From the NCBI RefSeq assembly GCF_003060865.1, contig NZ_CP028918.1:380001-444000 (forward strand): a DNA stretch of 64,000 bases, read 5' to 3'. Positions 24,490 to 36,208 of the stretch are shown here, one piece after another; positions within the stretch are counted from its first letter, which is position 1, and every line of letters begins with the position of its first letter. Position numbers and translations under genes: made by a program. The stretch is from Gemmobacter aquarius (GTDB lineage Bacteria; Pseudomonadota; Alphaproteobacteria; Rhodobacterales; Rhodobacteraceae). Below the pieces are notes generated by a model. It was not told where the DNA came from, ran no database searches, and saw nothing but the letters and a program-made list of their open reading frames with translations.

Positions 24490-25371
24490 ATGCCGATATC
24501 CGACAACATGCGCGGCGCGCTTTACATGAACGTGGCCATGGCCGGGTTCACCATCAACGACAGCTGCATGAAGGCCGTGACCCAGACCATGCCGCTGTGG
24601 CAGGCCATCGCGCTGCGCGGGTTGCTCACGCTGGGGCCGCTCTTGATCATCGCCACGATGACCAACGGGCTAAGCCTGCGGATGCCCCGCCGCGACGGGG
24701 TGATTGTCGCCATCCGTTCGGTGGCCGAGGTGGGGGGCACGCTTCTGTTCCTTGCCGCCCTTGTTCACATGCCGCTCGCGAACCTGTCGGCGATCCTGCA
24801 ATCGCTGCCGCTCGCCGTGGCGCTGGCGGCTTGGGCGGTATTCGGCGAAAAGATCGGCTGGCGCAGGCTGACGGCGATCCTCGTCGGTTTTGTCGGCGTG
24901 CTGATCGTCATCCGCCCCGGTCCGCAGGGGTTCGACTTCTGGTCGATCATGGGGCTTGCCTCGGTTGCTTGCGTCGTGGTGCGCGATCTTGCCACGCGCG
25001 AGCTGTCGCGGGCCGTGCCCTCGGCCTCGGTCGCGGTCTTTGCCTCGCTGACGGTCACCGCCACGGGTCTGGCCCTGTCCTTGCCCGCAGGCTGGCAGCC
25101 GATCACGCCGCATGAATGGCTGGTGATCCTTGGCGCTGCCTCGGCACTGGTGGTCGGCTACATGTTTGTCGTCATGGTGATGCGGGTGGGCGACATCGGC
25201 TTTGTCGCCCCGTTCCGCTACACCGCGCTGCTCTGGGCGATTTTCCTCGGCTGGGCCGCTTTCGGAACCCTGCCGGATGCGTTAACGCTGCTTGGCGCTG
25301 CGCTGATCGTCGGATCGGGCATCTTCACCCTGTGGCGCGAACGCAAACTAAAAGGCACTGCACCGGCATGA
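24490..25371 (+). CDS. EamA-family (DMT) transporter
   Basis: This is a 293-residue inner-membrane protein with about ten transmembrane helices arranged as two EamA repeats (residues about 8-140 and 150-285). Drug/metabolite-transporter proteins export metabolites or amino-acid derivatives; no substrate can be inferred. GGGAGAG precedes ATG 24490. Its stop overlaps the start of the GT2 gene (ATGA), so it is probably the first gene of the envelope operon that ends at 28521. Confidence 0.88.
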   Translation: MPISDNMRGALYMNVAMAGFTINDSCMKAVTQTMPLWQAIALRGLLTLGPLLIIATMTNGLSLRMPRRDGVIVAIRSVAEVGGTLLFLAALVHMPLANLSAILQSLPLAVALAAWAVFGEKIGWRRLTAILVGFVGVLIVIRPGPQGFDFWSIMGLASVACVVVRDLATRELSRAVPSASVAVFASLTVTATGLALSLPAGWQPITPHEWLVILGAASALVVGYMFVVMVMRVGDIGFVAPFRYTALLWAIFLGWAAFGTLPDALTLLGAALIVGSGIFTLWRERKLKGTAPA

Positions 25372-26093
25372 CCGCGCTTTCCATCGTCATCCCCGCCAAG
25401 AACGAGGCCGAAAACCTGCCCTCGCTGATCGACGAGATCGTGACCGCCTTGGCAGGCGAGGCAGATTACGAGGTGATCGTGGTCGATGACGGCTCGACCG
25501 ATGGCACGGCGCAGGCCCTGCTGGCGGAGCGTGCCCGTTTTCCGATGCTTCGGGTCTTGCGGCACGAAACCTCGGGCGGGCAAAGTGCTGCCGTCCATTC
25601 CGGCGTTCGTGCGGCGCGGGGGGCCATCATCGCCACGCTGGACGGAGACGGGCAGAACCCGCCCGCAAACCTGCCCGCGCTGATCGCACCCTTGCGGGGC
25701 AGGGGGGCTGATGGCATCGGCATCGTTGCAGGCCAAAGGGTGGCGCGGCAGGATACGTGGTCGAAAAAAGCCGCCTCGCGCTTTGCCAATGCCCTGCGCG
25801 GCGCGATGCTGAATGACGGCACGCGCGACACCGGCTGCGGGCTGAAAGCGTTTCGCCGCGACGCCTTTCTTGCGCTGCCCTATTTCAACCACATGCACCG
25901 CTACCTGCCCGCGCTGTTCAAGCGTGACGGCTGGCAGATCGCCCATGTCGATGTCACCCATCGCGGGCGCGGGGCAGGGCGATCAAATTACAGCAATTTG
26001 CAGCGCGCCATGGTCGGAATTGTTGACCTTTTCGGCGTGATGTGGCTGATCCGCCGTCGCAAGACCGCCGCACCCCGCGACCTCACCGAATAA
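25368..26093 (+). CDS. GT2 glycosyltransferase, polyprenyl-phosphate type
   Basis: The 241-residue family 2 glycosyltransferase resembles dolichol/undecaprenyl-phosphate sugar transferases (ArnC, DPM1 class). It has LSIVIPAKNEAENLPSLIDEI, the nucleotide-binding VVDDGSTDGT (Asp40/Asp41), and DGDGQNPP. The late motif DTGCGLKAFRRDAF is typical of this class. Unlike ArnC it lacks a clear pair of C-terminal membrane helices; only one short hydrophobic stretch is seen. It probably charges a lipid carrier for the GT39 enzyme encoded downstream. The start overlaps the previous stop. Confidence 0.88.
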   Translation: MTALSIVIPAKNEAENLPSLIDEIVTALAGEADYEVIVVDDGSTDGTAQALLAERARFPMLRVLRHETSGGQSAAVHSGVRAARGAIIATLDGDGQNPPANLPALIAPLRGRGADGIGIVAGQRVARQDTWSKKAASRFANALRGAMLNDGTRDTGCGLKAFRRDAFLALPYFNHMHRYLPALFKRDGWQIAHVDVTHRGRGAGRSNYSNLQRAMVGIVDLFGVMWLIRRRKTAAPRDLTE

Positions 26094-26104
26094 GGACGAA
26101 CCCC

Positions 26105-26410
26105 GTGCAGACATTGATGAGCCTTTTCGGCGCGGAGACCGCAGCCGACACCGCATGGCTTGTCATCGGCCTTTTCGGGCAGTTGATGTTCACCGCGCGT
26201 TTCGTGGTACAATGGATCGCATCGGAACGGGCAGGGGCAAGCGTGATGCCGGTCGCGTTCTGGTATTTCTCGCTGATCGGCGGGACGATCGTGCTGTTTT
26301 ACGGCATCCACAAGCTGGAACCCGTCATCATCCTTGGCCAATTGCCCGGCGTGGTGATCTACAGCCGGAACCTGTGGCTGATCCACAAGGGCCGCAAGGC
26401 CGATGTCTGA
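26105..26410 (+). CDS. LAB_N domain small membrane protein
   Basis: The protein has 101 residues with three likely membrane helices and matches the domain found at the N-terminus of some lipid-A-disaccharide synthases: LFGQLMFTARFVVQWIASERAGASVMPVAFWYFSLIGGTIVLFYGIHKLEPVIILGQLPGVVIYSRNL. The catalytic LpxB domain is absent, so it is a stand-alone LAB_N protein. GTG 26105 is chosen because AAGGA precedes it at good spacing; an ATG at 26117 is an alternative. It overlaps the next gene by eight bases. Its role is unknown but the neighbourhood points to lipid-linked sugar handling. Confidence 0.85.
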   Translation: MQTLMSLFGAETAADTAWLVIGLFGQLMFTARFVVQWIASERAGASVMPVAFWYFSLIGGTIVLFYGIHKLEPVIILGQLPGVVIYSRNLWLIHKGRKADV

Positions 26411-27839
26411 CGCCACGCCGTCGGAGGCCAACCCTTCGGACAACTGGCGCAAGACGGCGCTGATGGTCGTCGCAAGCGTAACGCTGCTGCGTCTGGTGCT
26501 GCTGGCCTTTAACCGCACCGACCTGTTCGTCGACGAAAGCCAGTATTGGCTTTGGGGGCAAAGCTTTGACTTCGGCTATTATTCCAAGCCGCCGCTGATC
26601 GCATGGGTGATCGGGCTTTCGACGTGGATCGGAGGCGACACGGCCTATTTCGTGCGCGCCCCCTTTGCGCTGTTCCATGGTGCTGCGGCGCTTATCCTTG
26701 CAGCTCTTGCCAACCGTCTGGCGGGGCCGCGCGTGGCGCTGGTGGTGGCGGCAACCTATGTGACCCTGCCAATGGTGGCGGTGGGCAGCCTGTTGGCCTC
26801 GACCGATACGATCATGGCGCCGTTCTTTGCCGCCGCCCTGTATTTCCACACCCGCCTTGCTGCCGAACGCCGTAGCGATCTTGCGGTTGCGGCGGGGGTC
26901 TGCCTCGGCTTTGCCTTCCTTGCGAAATATGCAGCACTTTACTTTCTGATCGGGGTCGGGGCGGGGGCCATGCTGCTGCCCGCGCTGCGGATCGGTTGGC
27001 GGAATGCCTTGCTGATGCTGCTGGCCTTTGCCGCCGTGGCTGCGCCGAACCTGATATGGAACGCGGCGCACGGATTTTCCACCGTCGCCCATACCGCCGA
27101 CAACATAAGCTGGGTGCGGCAGGACAGCCCGCTTGCCTCGCTTTCCGTGACCGAGATGGCCAGTTTCCTGCTCGCGCAATTCGGGGTAGCGGGGCCTTTG
27201 GTCTTTACCGCCCTTCTGGTGGCGTTTTTCCGGCGCGAGACGGCGCAGCTGACGGTTTTTGCGCTGCCGCCCCTGCTGATCGTCAGCGCGCAAGCACTGC
27301 TGGACAAGGCCTATGCCAACTGGGCGGCCTCGGCCTATTTCGCCGGAACCATCGCCGCCGTGCTGGTGCTGCGGCGCTATCCGCGTCTGGTCTGGACCTC
27401 GCTTGCGCTGAACGGTGCGGTGTCGCTGATCCTGCCGCTGCTGACGCTGTTTCCCGCCACCACCGTCGCGGGCAGTGATCCGCTGTTGGACCGCTGGACA
27501 GGGCAGGCCGCAATGAGCCGCCAGATCATCGACATGGCAATCGACAATGACGGGCTGCCCGTAGTGGCCGAACGCCGCGATGTGCTGGCCGACCTGTTCT
27601 TCACCGGCGCGACAAGTAATGTGCAATTCTACGCCGTGCCGCCAAGGGGCCGCCCGATGAACCATTACGAACAGACCCATCCCTTGCCGCCCGACCTGAC
27701 GGGCAAGGTGCTTTATATCGCCGCAAAGCCACCCGCCTGCGCCCATGAACGGCTGGAACTCGATGCCGGAACCGGGGCCTATGCGCGGGCGGGGCTGCGG
27801 GCCTTTGTCACCGATGCCGCGTGTTTCCATGCGTCTTGA
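26403..27839 (+). CDS. ArnT-like GT39/GT-C glycosyltransferase
   Basis: This 478-residue polytopic membrane protein has the GT-C/ArnT signature. The catalytic acidic pair lies in the first periplasmic loop (LFVDESQYWLW, Asp44-Glu45), followed by GYYSKPPLIAWVIG. Enzymes of this type move a sugar from a polyprenyl-phosphate carrier to lipid A or another envelope acceptor on the periplasmic side. The GT2 gene two positions upstream would supply the donor. The sugar is unknown. It overlaps both neighbours, implying translational coupling. Confidence 0.9.
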   Translation: MSDATPSEANPSDNWRKTALMVVASVTLLRLVLLAFNRTDLFVDESQYWLWGQSFDFGYYSKPPLIAWVIGLSTWIGGDTAYFVRAPFALFHGAAALILAALANRLAGPRVALVVAATYVTLPMVAVGSLLASTDTIMAPFFAAALYFHTRLAAERRSDLAVAAGVCLGFAFLAKYAALYFLIGVGAGAMLLPALRIGWRNALLMLLAFAAVAAPNLIWNAAHGFSTVAHTADNISWVRQDSPLASLSVTEMASFLLAQFGVAGPLVFTALLVAFFRRETAQLTVFALPPLLIVSAQALLDKAYANWAASAYFAGTIAAVLVLRRYPRLVWTSLALNGAVSLILPLLTLFPATTVAGSDPLLDRWTGQAAMSRQIIDMAIDNDGLPVVAERRDVLADLFFTGATSNVQFYAVPPRGRPMNHYEQTHPLPPDLTGKVLYIAAKPPACAHERLELDAGTGAYARAGLRAFVTDAACFHAS

Positions 27840-28521
27840 CCTGCCCGCGCCGCTGACCGTCGCCGTCGCCTCGGGTCTGGCGATGCTGCCTTTCGTGGCC
27901 TATCCCGCGATAGACGAGGCTGTCGCGGGGTTGTTCTTCGACGGCAAGGGCTGGATGGGCGGTCCGGCATCCGAGATGTTGCGTTTTGCGCTGTGGCGAT
28001 TTTCGGCGCTGGTGCTCTTTGTCGCCCTTGTCCTGTGGCTGGTGGCGCTGTTTCGCAAACGCCCGGCTTGCAACGGGTCAGCCCGCGCCTGGGGTCTGAT
28101 CGTGCTGACCTATGCGCTTGGCCCCGGCCTTATGGCCGACACGCTGCTCAAGCGGTTCTGGGGCCGCGCCCGCCCTGCCGATGTGGCCGATTTCGGCGGT
28201 GCATCCCATTTCACCCCGCCGTGGCTGCCCACCGACCAGTGCTTGTCGAACTGCTCATTCGTATCGGGCGAGGTGTCGGGCGCGACCGCCACCGCCATTG
28301 CGTTGATCGTCATCCTCGGCCTGTGGCGTGACCGTCTGTCGCCGCTCGCCTATCGTGCGATTGCGGCTTTCGCGCTGGCTCTTCCGCTTGTGTCGGCGCT
28401 TCAACGCATGTCGTCGGGGCGGCATTTTCTGTCGGACGCGATCTTTGCCGCGCTTTTCACCCTGCTGATCGCCAGCCTCTTGCGCGTCGTCCTGTTCGGG
28501 CGCAAAAACCCTGTTACATAA
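27829..28521 (+). CDS. PAP2-family membrane phosphatase, LpxE-like
   Basis: This 230-residue integral membrane phosphatase has the three PAP2 motifs in order: KRFWGRARP (108-116), SFVSGE (143-148) and SGRHFLSD (196-203). The SFVSGE variant in place of PSGH is typical of lipid A and lipid phosphatases of the LpxE/LpxF kind. A reasonable role is removing a phosphate from lipid A, or recycling undecaprenyl pyrophosphate. ATG 27829 overlaps the GT39 gene and starts just before the first hydrophobic segment. It ends the envelope operon. Confidence 0.85.
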   Translation: MRLDLPAPLTVAVASGLAMLPFVAYPAIDEAVAGLFFDGKGWMGGPASEMLRFALWRFSALVLFVALVLWLVALFRKRPACNGSARAWGLIVLTYALGPGLMADTLLKRFWGRARPADVADFGGASHFTPPWLPTDQCLSNCSFVSGEVSGATATAIALIVILGLWRDRLSPLAYRAIAAFALALPLVSALQRMSSGRHFLSDAIFAALFTLLIASLLRVVLFGRKNPVT

Positions 28522-28555
28522 GGCGCGATGGCCCGAATGGCACCAAGAGCGCCCG

Positions 28556-28584
28556 TTGACATCCCCCGCGACTCCCCCTATACG
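28556..28584 (+). promoter_or_regulatory. str operon promoter
   Basis: A perfect -35 TTGACA (28556-28561) and a -10 TATACG (28579-28584) are 17 bases apart. The leader to rpsL is about 215 bases and holds no gene that I can support. The -10 and the bases after it (TATACGCCCGC) recur at the rplO promoter. Confidence 0.8.
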
Positions 28585-28806
28585 CCCGCTACCTCGTATT
28601 GCGACCTTAACGGTTTTGCTGACGGGGTGCCTAAAATCGAGTGGTCATGATCCGGGCCCTGCGCTCCGATCCTCTGGAATTCCACCGCGTCGTCCCTGCA
28701 TAGGGGCGCATGCGGTATTGGTGTTTTGCGGTATGCGCAAGGCACCGTCGAGAAGCAGCGCACCGGGTCCGGTGCGAGTATTGACAGCGCAACACGGGGA
28801 ACGTGA

Positions 28807-29178
28807 ATGCCAACTATCCAACAGCTGATCCGCAAACCGCGGGAAGCAAAAGTACGGCGCTCCAAGTCGCAGCACTTGGAATCCTGCCCGCAGAAGCGTG
28901 GTGTTTGCACCCGCGTCTACACCACCACTCCGAAGAAGCCGAACTCGGCTATGCGTAAGGTTGCCAAAGTGCGCCTGACGAATGGCTTTGAAGTCATCAG
29001 CTACATTCCCGGCGAAAAGCACAACCTTCAGGAACACTCTGTCGTCCTGATCCGTGGCGGCCGCGTGAAAGACCTTCCCGGTGTGCGTTACCACATCCTT
29101 CGCGGTGTTCTCGATACGCAGGGCGTCAAAGAGCGTCGCCAGCGTCGTTCGAAATACGGCGCCAAGCGTCCGAAGTGA
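28807..29178 (+). CDS. rpsL: 30S ribosomal protein S12
   Basis: S12 guards decoding accuracy and is the streptomycin target site. The 123-residue protein has the conserved loop [17 protein letters not shown] and [13 protein letters not shown]. Lys43 and Lys88, whose changes give streptomycin resistance, are unaltered. It is the first gene of the str operon and precedes rpsG by 11 bases. Confidence 0.99.
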   Translation: MPTIQQLIRKPREAKVRRSKSQHLESCPQKRGVCTRVYTTTPKKPNSAMRKVAKVRLTNGFEVISYIPGEKHNLQEHSVVLIRGGRVKDLPGVRYHILRGVLDTQGVKERRQRRSKYGAKRPK

Positions 29179-29186
29179 GGAATTAA

Positions 29187-29660
<474 letters not shown>

Positions 29661-29669
29661 GGGTCAAAC

Positions 29670-31793
29670 ATGGCACGCGAATATCCGCTTGAGCGTTACC
29701 GCAACTTCGGGATCATCGCCCACATCGACGCGGGCAAGACCACGACGTCCGAGCGCATCCTTTACTACACAGGCAAGTCCCACAAGATCGGCGAAGTCCA
29801 TGACGGCGCCGCCACGATGGACTGGATGGAGCAAGAGCAAGAGCGTGGCATCACGATCACCTCTGCTGCGACCACCACCTTCTGGGAACGCACCATCGAC
29901 CCGAACCTCGAGCACGCACGTGCCGACAAGTACCGTTTCAACATCATCGACACCCCCGGCCACGTCGACTTCACCATTGAAGTCGAACGTTCGCTGGCCG
30001 TGCTCGATGGTGCCGTGGTGCTTCTCGACGGCAACGCCGGCGTGGAACCGCAGACCGAAACCGTGTGGCGTCAGGCTGACCGCTACAAGGTTCCGCGCAT
30101 CGTCTTCGTCAACAAGATGGACAAGACCGGCGCCGATTTCTTCAACTGCGTCCGCATGATCAAAGACCGCACCGGCGCCAACGCCGTTCCGGTCGCTCTG
30201 CCGATCGGTGCCGAAGACAAGCTCGAAGGCATCATCGACCTCGTGACGATGGAAGAGTGGGTCTATCAGGGTGAAGACCTTGGTGCATCCTGGGTGCGCC
30301 AGCCGATCCGCGCCGACCTTCAGGATAGCGCCGCCGAATGGCGCATGAACCTGATCGAAACCGCCGTGGGTCAGGACGACGCCGCGATGGAAGCCTATCT
30401 CGAAGGCACCGAGCCTGACGCCGATACGCTGCGCGCGCTGATCCGCAAGGGCACGCTCGCCATCGACTTCATCCCCGTCTTCGCGGGTTCGGCCTTCAAG
30501 AACAAGGGCGTCCAGCCCCTGCTCAACGCCGTGATCGACTATCTGCCCTCGCCGCTCGACGTGCCGCCCTACGAAGGCTTCGCTCCGGGTGACGAGACCG
30601 AAACGCGCAACATCGCGCGTTCGGCAGATGACAGCCAGCCCTTCTCGGCGCTGGCGTTCAAGATCATGAACGACCCCTTCGTCGGCTCGTTGACGTTTAC
30701 CCGCATCTATTCGGGCAAACTGGCCAAGGGCGACGGCATGCTGAACGCGACCAAGCAGCGCAAAGAGCGCGTTGGCCGCATGATGATGATGCACGCCATC
30801 GAGCGTGAGGAAATCTCGGAAGCCTTCGCCGGCGACATCATCGCGCTTGGCGGTCTGAAAGAAACCACCACCGGTGACACGCTGTGTGATCCGGCGGCGC
30901 CCGTCGTTCTCGAAACCATGACCTTCCCGGTGCCGGTCATCGAAATCGCCGTGGAACCCAAGACCAAGGCCGACCAGGAAAAGATGGGCATCGCACTCGC
31001 CCGTCTGGCTGCCGAAGACCCGTCCTTCCGCGTCGAGACCGATATCGAATCGGGCCAGACGATCATGAAGGGCATGGGCGAACTTCACCTCGACATCCTC
31101 GTCGACCGTATGCGTCGCGAGTTCAAGGTCGAGGCGAACATCGGCGCTCCGCAGGTGGCTTACCGCGAGACGATCTCGCGCGAGCACGAGATCGACTACA
31201 CCCACAAGAAGCAGACCGGCGGCACGGGCCAATTCGCCCGCGTCAAACTGGTCATCACCCCCACGGAACCGGGCGAGGGCTACTCGTTCGAATCCAAGGT
31301 GGTCGGCGGCTCGGTGCCCAAGGAATACATTCCCGGCGTCGAAAAAGGCATCAAGTCCGTCATGGACTCGGGCCCGCTCGCAGGCTTCCCGGTGATCGAC
31401 TTCAAGGTGATGCTGATCGACGGCGCGTTCCACGACGTCGACTCCTCGGTTCTCGCCTTCGAAATCGCTTCGCGCGCCGCTATGCGTGAAGGTCTGAAAA
31501 AGGCAGGCGCGAAACTGCTCGAGCCGATCATGAAAGTCGAAGTCGTCACCCCGGAAGAATACACCGGCGGCGTCATCGGCGACCTGACCTCGCGTCGGGG
31601 CATGATCAACGGGCAGGACAGCCGCGGCAACGCGAACGTCATCGCTGCCATGGTTCCGCTGGCGAACATGTTCGGCTACATCAACACGCTGCGCTCGATG
31701 ACATCGGGCCGTGCGGTGTTCTCGATGGAATTCGACCATTACGACTCGGTTCCGCAGAACATCTCGGACGAGATCCAGAAGAAATACGCTTGA
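29670..31793 (+). CDS. fusA: Elongation factor G
   Basis: EF-G drives ribosome translocation and, with RRF, ribosome recycling. The 707-residue product has the G1 loop AHIDAGKTT (17-25), DTPGHVDF, and [10 protein letters not shown], then domains II-V ending near [15 protein letters not shown]. Length and order match bacterial EF-G rather than tetracycline-resistance or RF3 proteins. A palindromic element separates it from tuf. Confidence 0.98.
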   Translation: MAREYPLERYRNFGIIAHIDAGKTTTSERILYYTGKSHKIGEVHDGAATMDWMEQEQERGITITSAATTTFWERTIDPNLEHARADKYRFNIIDTPGHVDFTIEVERSLAVLDGAVVLLDGNAGVEPQTETVWRQADRYKVPRIVFVNKMDKTGADFFNCVRMIKDRTGANAVPVALPIGAEDKLEGIIDLVTMEEWVYQGEDLGASWVRQPIRADLQDSAAEWRMNLIETAVGQDDAAMEAYLEGTEPDADTLRALIRKGTLAIDFIPVFAGSAFKNKGVQPLLNAVIDYLPSPLDVPPYEGFAPGDETETRNIARSADDSQPFSALAFKIMNDPFVGSLTFTRIYSGKLAKGDGMLNATKQRKERVGRMMMMHAIEREEISEAFAGDIIALGGLKETTTGDTLCDPAAPVVLETMTFPVPVIEIAVEPKTKADQEKMGIALARLAAEDPSFRVETDIESGQTIMKGMGELHLDILVDRMRREFKVEANIGAPQVAYRETISREHEIDYTHKKQTGGTGQFARVKLVITPTEPGEGYSFESKVVGGSVPKEYIPGVEKGIKSVMDSGPLAGFPVIDFKVMLIDGAFHDVDSSVLAFEIASRAAMREGLKKAGAKLLEPIMKVEVVTPEEYTGGVIGDLTSRRGMINGQDSRGNANVIAAMVPLANMFGYINTLRSMTSGRAVFSMEFDHYDSVPQNISDEIQKKYA

Positions 31794-31796
31794 CGG

Positions 31797-31853
31797 TGCG
31801 GCGGGGTTAACCCCGCCCTACCAACCCCGTAGGGCGGGGGACACCCCGCCGCA
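31797..31853. repeat. Double palindrome (fusA-tuf gap)
   Basis: GCGGGGTTAACCCCGC (31801-31816) is a perfect palindrome. A second hairpin GGCGGGG/CCCCGCC lies in 31833-31851. The two are joined by CCCTAC and GTAGGG, the same architecture as in the rpoB-rpoC gap. Confidence 0.8.
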
Positions 31854-31877
31854 ACCGAACAAAGAGGAGTCCCACCC

Positions 31878-33053
<1,176 letters not shown>

Positions 33054-33062
33054 TCGAGGCTG

Positions 33063-33087
33063 CAAGGCGGGATTAATTCCCGCCTTG
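33063..33087 (+). terminator. Hairpin after tuf copy 2
   Basis: The 10-bp stem CAAGGCGGGA/TCCCGCCTTG begins ten bases after the stop. No long T run follows, so it may be a weak or Rho-assisted terminator, or a 3'-end stabiliser. Confidence 0.5.
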
Positions 33088-33142
33088 TGACAGAATTCCT
33101 GCTTTTCCCCTTTCCAACCGGGGTGGGCATGGCTAAGGACAC

Positions 33143-33168
33143 GCGGCGCAGCTTTCGGGCTGCGCCGC
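33143..33168 (+). other. Hairpin in the rpsJ leader
   Basis: The nine-base-pair stem GCGGCGCAG/CTGCGCCGC has the loop CTTTCGGG and stands 70 bases before rpsJ. It could take part in S10-operon autoregulation. I could not define a promoter in the 184-base tuf-rpsJ gap. Confidence 0.45.
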
Positions 33169-33237
33169 AGACCATCAACAATTGTGAACCTATGGGTCGG
33201 GCATCCCGCGCGATCTACGTTCCGAAGGAAAACGAAG

Positions 33238-33546
33238 ATGCAAGGTCAGACCATCCGCATCAGGCTGAAAGCCTTCGATTACCGCGTTCTGGATGCCAGC
33301 ACGCAGGAAATCGTAAACACGGCCAAGCGGACCGGCGCGCAAGTGCGCGGCCCGATCCCGCTGCCGAACAAGATCGAGAAATTCACGGTTCTGCGTGGCC
33401 CCCACATCGACAAGAAGTCGCGTGATCAGTGGGAAATCCGTACGCACAAGCGTCTTCTCGACATCGTCGATCCGACCCCCCAGACCGTGGACGCGCTGAT
33501 GAAGCTCGACCTCGCCGCTGGCGTGGATGTCGAGATCAAGGTTTAA
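33238..33546 (+). CDS. rpsJ: 30S ribosomal protein S10
   Basis: S10 is a 30S head protein that also works as NusE in antitermination complexes with NusB. The 102-residue product ([26 protein letters not shown] ... [24 protein letters not shown]) matches the family throughout. ATG 33238 follows GAAGGAAAACGAAG. It heads the S10 cluster. Confidence 0.98.
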   Translation: MQGQTIRIRLKAFDYRVLDASTQEIVNTAKRTGAQVRGPIPLPNKIEKFTVLRGPHIDKKSRDQWEIRTHKRLLDIVDPTPQTVDALMKLDLAAGVDVEIKV

Positions 33547-33559
33547 GGGGGTAATGACC

Positions 33560-34285
33560 ATGCGTTCTGGTGTTATCGCCAAGAAGCTGGGCATGACCCG
33601 GCTGTTCATGGAAAACGGCGCACAGGTTCCTGTGACCGTTCTCCAACTCGACAATCTGCAAGTGGTCGCACAGCGCACCGCCGACCGTGACGGCTACACC
33701 GCCGTCCAGCTGGGCGCGGGCACTGCCAAGGCCAAGCGGACGACGGCTGCCATGCGTGGCCACTTCGCCAAGGCGAACGTGGCCCCCAAGCGCAAGATCG
33801 CGGAATTCCGCGTGACGCCGGACTGCCTGATCGATGTGGGCGCGGAGATCACCGCCGACCATTACCTCGCAGGGCAGTTCGTCGACATCGCCGGCACCTC
33901 GATCGGTAAGGGCTTTGCCGGTGCGATGAAGCGTCACAACTTTGGCGGTCTTCGTGCATCGCACGGCGTGTCGGTCTCGCACCGTTCGCACGGGTCGACC
34001 GGCCAGTGCCAGGATCCGGGCAAGGTGTTCAAGGGCAAGAAGATGGCTGGCCATCTCGGGTCCGTCCGCACCACCACCCAGAACCTGCAAGTCGTCCGCA
34101 CCGACGCCGACCGTGGCCTGATCATGGTCAAGGGCGCCGTCCCGGGCTCGCGCGGTGGCTGGGTCACCATCAAGGATGCGGTCAAGAAGGCGCCGTTCGC
34201 CGACGCGCCGCGTCCGGCGGCGATCCGCGCCGCAACCGCTGCTGCTCCGGCTGTCGAAGTGGCCGCCGAAGGGGGTGAAGCATGA
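33560..34285 (+). CDS. rplC: 50S ribosomal protein L3
   Basis: L3 is an early-assembly 23S rRNA-binding protein near the peptidyl-transferase centre. The 241-residue protein begins [20 protein letters not shown] and includes [36 protein letters not shown] 33560 has GGGG at good spacing; ATG 33554 would add two residues. The C-terminal tail ([14 protein letters not shown]) is an Ala-rich extension. Its stop overlaps the rplD start. Confidence 0.97.
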   Translation: MRSGVIAKKLGMTRLFMENGAQVPVTVLQLDNLQVVAQRTADRDGYTAVQLGAGTAKAKRTTAAMRGHFAKANVAPKRKIAEFRVTPDCLIDVGAEITADHYLAGQFVDIAGTSIGKGFAGAMKRHNFGGLRASHGVSVSHRSHGSTGQCQDPGKVFKGKKMAGHLGSVRTTTQNLQVVRTDADRGLIMVKGAVPGSRGGWVTIKDAVKKAPFADAPRPAAIRAATAAAPAVEVAAEGGEA

Positions 34286-34902
34286 AACTCGACGTAATCA
34301 AGCTCGACGGCGGCGCTGCCGGTTCCATCGATCTGGATGAAGCGCTGTTCGGCCTCGAGCCGCGCGCCGACATCCTGCACCGTGTGGTCCGCTGGCAGCG
34401 TGCCAAGTCGCAGGCAGGCACCCACTCGACGCTGACGCGCGCCGAAGTGTCCTACTCGACCAAGAAGATCTATCGCCAAAAAGGCACCGGCGGCGCACGC
34501 CACGGTTCCAAGAAGGCCCCGATCTTCCGTCACGGTGGTGTCGTCAAGGGCCCGACCCCGCGGTCGCATGCCCATGATCTGCCGAAAAAGTTCCGTGCGC
34601 TTGGCCTTCGCCACGCACTCTCGGCCAAGGCGAAAGCCGGTGAACTGGTGATCCTCGACAGCATCGCGCTGGCCGACGCCAAGACCGGAATCCTTGCCAA
34701 GACCTTGCAGGAACGTGGCTGGAAGCGCGTGCTGATCATCGATGGCGCTGATGTCGACGCGAACTTCGCGCTCGCTGCCCGCAACATCGAAGGCATCGAC
34801 GTGCTGCCGACCATCGGCGCTAACGTCTATGACATCCTCAAGCGTGACACGCTCGTGATCACCAAAGCGGGTGTCGAAGCCTTGGAGGCTCGCCTGAAAT
34901 GA
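34282..34902 (+). CDS. rplD: 50S ribosomal protein L4
   Basis: L4 lines the exit tunnel with L22 and in enteric bacteria represses the S10 operon. The 206-residue product has the tunnel-loop region [47 protein letters not shown] overlaps on both sides (with rplC and with rplW) imply translational coupling. Confidence 0.98.
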   Translation: MKLDVIKLDGGAAGSIDLDEALFGLEPRADILHRVVRWQRAKSQAGTHSTLTRAEVSYSTKKIYRQKGTGGARHGSKKAPIFRHGGVVKGPTPRSHAHDLPKKFRALGLRHALSAKAKAGELVILDSIALADAKTGILAKTLQERGWKRVLIIDGADVDANFALAARNIEGIDVLPTIGANVYDILKRDTLVITKAGVEALEARLK

Positions 34903-35195
34903 GCGCGAAACCCGAACACTACGATCTGATCAAGAAGCCGATCATCACCGAAAAGGCCACCATGGTGTCCGAAAACGGCGCGGTCGTCTTTCAGGTGGCG
35001 ATGAATGCCAGCAAGCCCATGATCAAGGAAGCCGTCGAAGCGGTTTTCGGCGTCAAGGTCAAAGCGGTGAACACCGTCGTCACCAAAGGCAAGGCCAAGA
35101 AGTTCCGCGGTCGCGCAGGCGAACGCTCGGACAAGAAAAAGGCCTATGTCACGCTCGAAGAAGGCAACACTATCGACGTTGCAACGGGCCTCTGA
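34899..35195 (+). CDS. rplW: 50S ribosomal protein L23
   Basis: L23 sits at the tunnel exit and docks SRP and trigger factor. The 98-residue product begins [26 protein letters not shown] and has the conserved [33 protein letters not shown]. It overlaps rplD by four bases. A strong terminator follows, which breaks the S10 cluster before rplB. Confidence 0.98.
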   Translation: MSAKPEHYDLIKKPIITEKATMVSENGAVVFQVAMNASKPMIKEAVEAVFGVKVKAVNTVVTKGKAKKFRGRAGERSDKKKAYVTLEEGNTIDVATGL

Positions 35196-35215
35196 TAAAA
35201 GCCCACGAATCTTGC

Positions 35216-35247
35216 GGCCCCGGTTTTCCGGGGCCGTGGATTTTTTG
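35216..35247 (+). terminator. Terminator between rplW and rplB
   Basis: The perfect nine-base-pair stem CGGCCCCGG/CCGGGGCCG with loop TTTT is followed by TGGA and six Ts. Confidence 0.88.
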
Positions 35248-35293
35248 AAGAATCGGCTTGTTTTGCTGGGGTCCAGCACCTGCCGTTGACGGA

Positions 35294-35322
35294 CTGACCG
35301 GGGATCTTCGGAGCCCTATAAC
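35294..35322 (+). promoter_or_regulatory. Promoter of the rplB unit
   Basis: CTGACC (35294-35299) and TATAAC (35317-35322) are 17 bases apart, 43 bases before rplB and just after a terminator. A TTGACG at 35286-35291 is too far from the -10 box to be its partner. Confidence 0.65.
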
Positions 35323-35365
35323 TCGGGTCGCAAGCGACCCCTTTAGCTGACGGAAGACAGAGAGC

Positions 35366-36205
35366 ATGGCACTCAAGTCGTATAAACCGACGACGCCTGG
35401 CCAGCGTGGGCTGGTTCTGATCGACCGTTCGGAGCTGTGGAAAGGCCGCCCCGTCAAATCCCTTACCGAGGGTTTGACCAAGACGGGTGGACGGAACAAC
35501 ACCGGACGTATCACGATGTGGCACAAGGGTGGGGGCGCCAAGCGTCTCTATCGCATCGTGGACTTCAAACGCCGCAAATTCGATATCGCGGCGACCGTGG
35601 AACGGATCGAATATGACCCGAACCGCACCGCGTTCATCGCGCTGGTCAAGTATAACGACGGCGAGCTGGCCTATATCCTGGCTCCGCAGCGTCTGGCCAT
35701 TGGCGATCAGGTGATCGCCGGCGCCAAGACCGACGTCAAACCCGGCAACGCGATGCCCTTCTCGGGCATGCCGATCGGGACGATCGTGCACAACGTCGAA
35801 CTGAAGCCCGGCAAGGGTGGCCAGCTGGCCCGCGCTGCCGGAACCTATGCCCAGTTCGTCGGCCGTGACGGTGGCTACGCGCAGATCCGCCTGTCGTCGG
35901 GCGAGCTTCGCATGGTCCGTCAGGAATGCATGGCCACCATCGGTGCCGTGTCGAACCCCGACAACTCGAACCAGAACCTCGGCAAGGCCGGGCGTCGTCG
36001 TCACATGGGCATCCGCCCGACCGTCCGCGGTGTGGCTATGAACCCGATCGACCACCCGCATGGCGGTGGTGAAGGCCGGACTTCGGGCGGCCGTCACCCG
36101 GTCACTCCGTGGGGCAAGGGCACCAAGGGGAACAAGACCCGGTCGAACAAGCAGACGGACAAGTACATTGTCCGCTCGCGTCACGCCAAGAAAAAGGGCC
36201 GGTAA
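35366..36205 (+). CDS. rplB: 50S ribosomal protein L2
   Basis: L2 is needed for subunit association and peptidyl transfer. The 279-residue protein has the SH3-like and OB-like core and the conserved C-terminal segment [30 protein letters not shown]. That segment contains the functionally important His of the HPHGGGEG loop. It opens the second S10-cluster transcription unit and is three bases from rpsS. Confidence 0.98.
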   Translation: MALKSYKPTTPGQRGLVLIDRSELWKGRPVKSLTEGLTKTGGRNNTGRITMWHKGGGAKRLYRIVDFKRRKFDIAATVERIEYDPNRTAFIALVKYNDGELAYILAPQRLAIGDQVIAGAKTDVKPGNAMPFSGMPIGTIVHNVELKPGKGGQLARAAGTYAQFVGRDGGYAQIRLSSGELRMVRQECMATIGAVSNPDNSNQNLGKAGRRRHMGIRPTVRGVAMNPIDHPHGGGEGRTSGGRHPVTPWGKGTKGNKTRSNKQTDKYIVRSRHAKKKGR

Positions 36206-36208
36206 TCC

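Noticed and set aside
28556-28828. A 90-codon frame overlapping the str promoter and rpsL start
   Set aside because: It begins inside the -35 box of a strong promoter and has no recognisable protein sequence.
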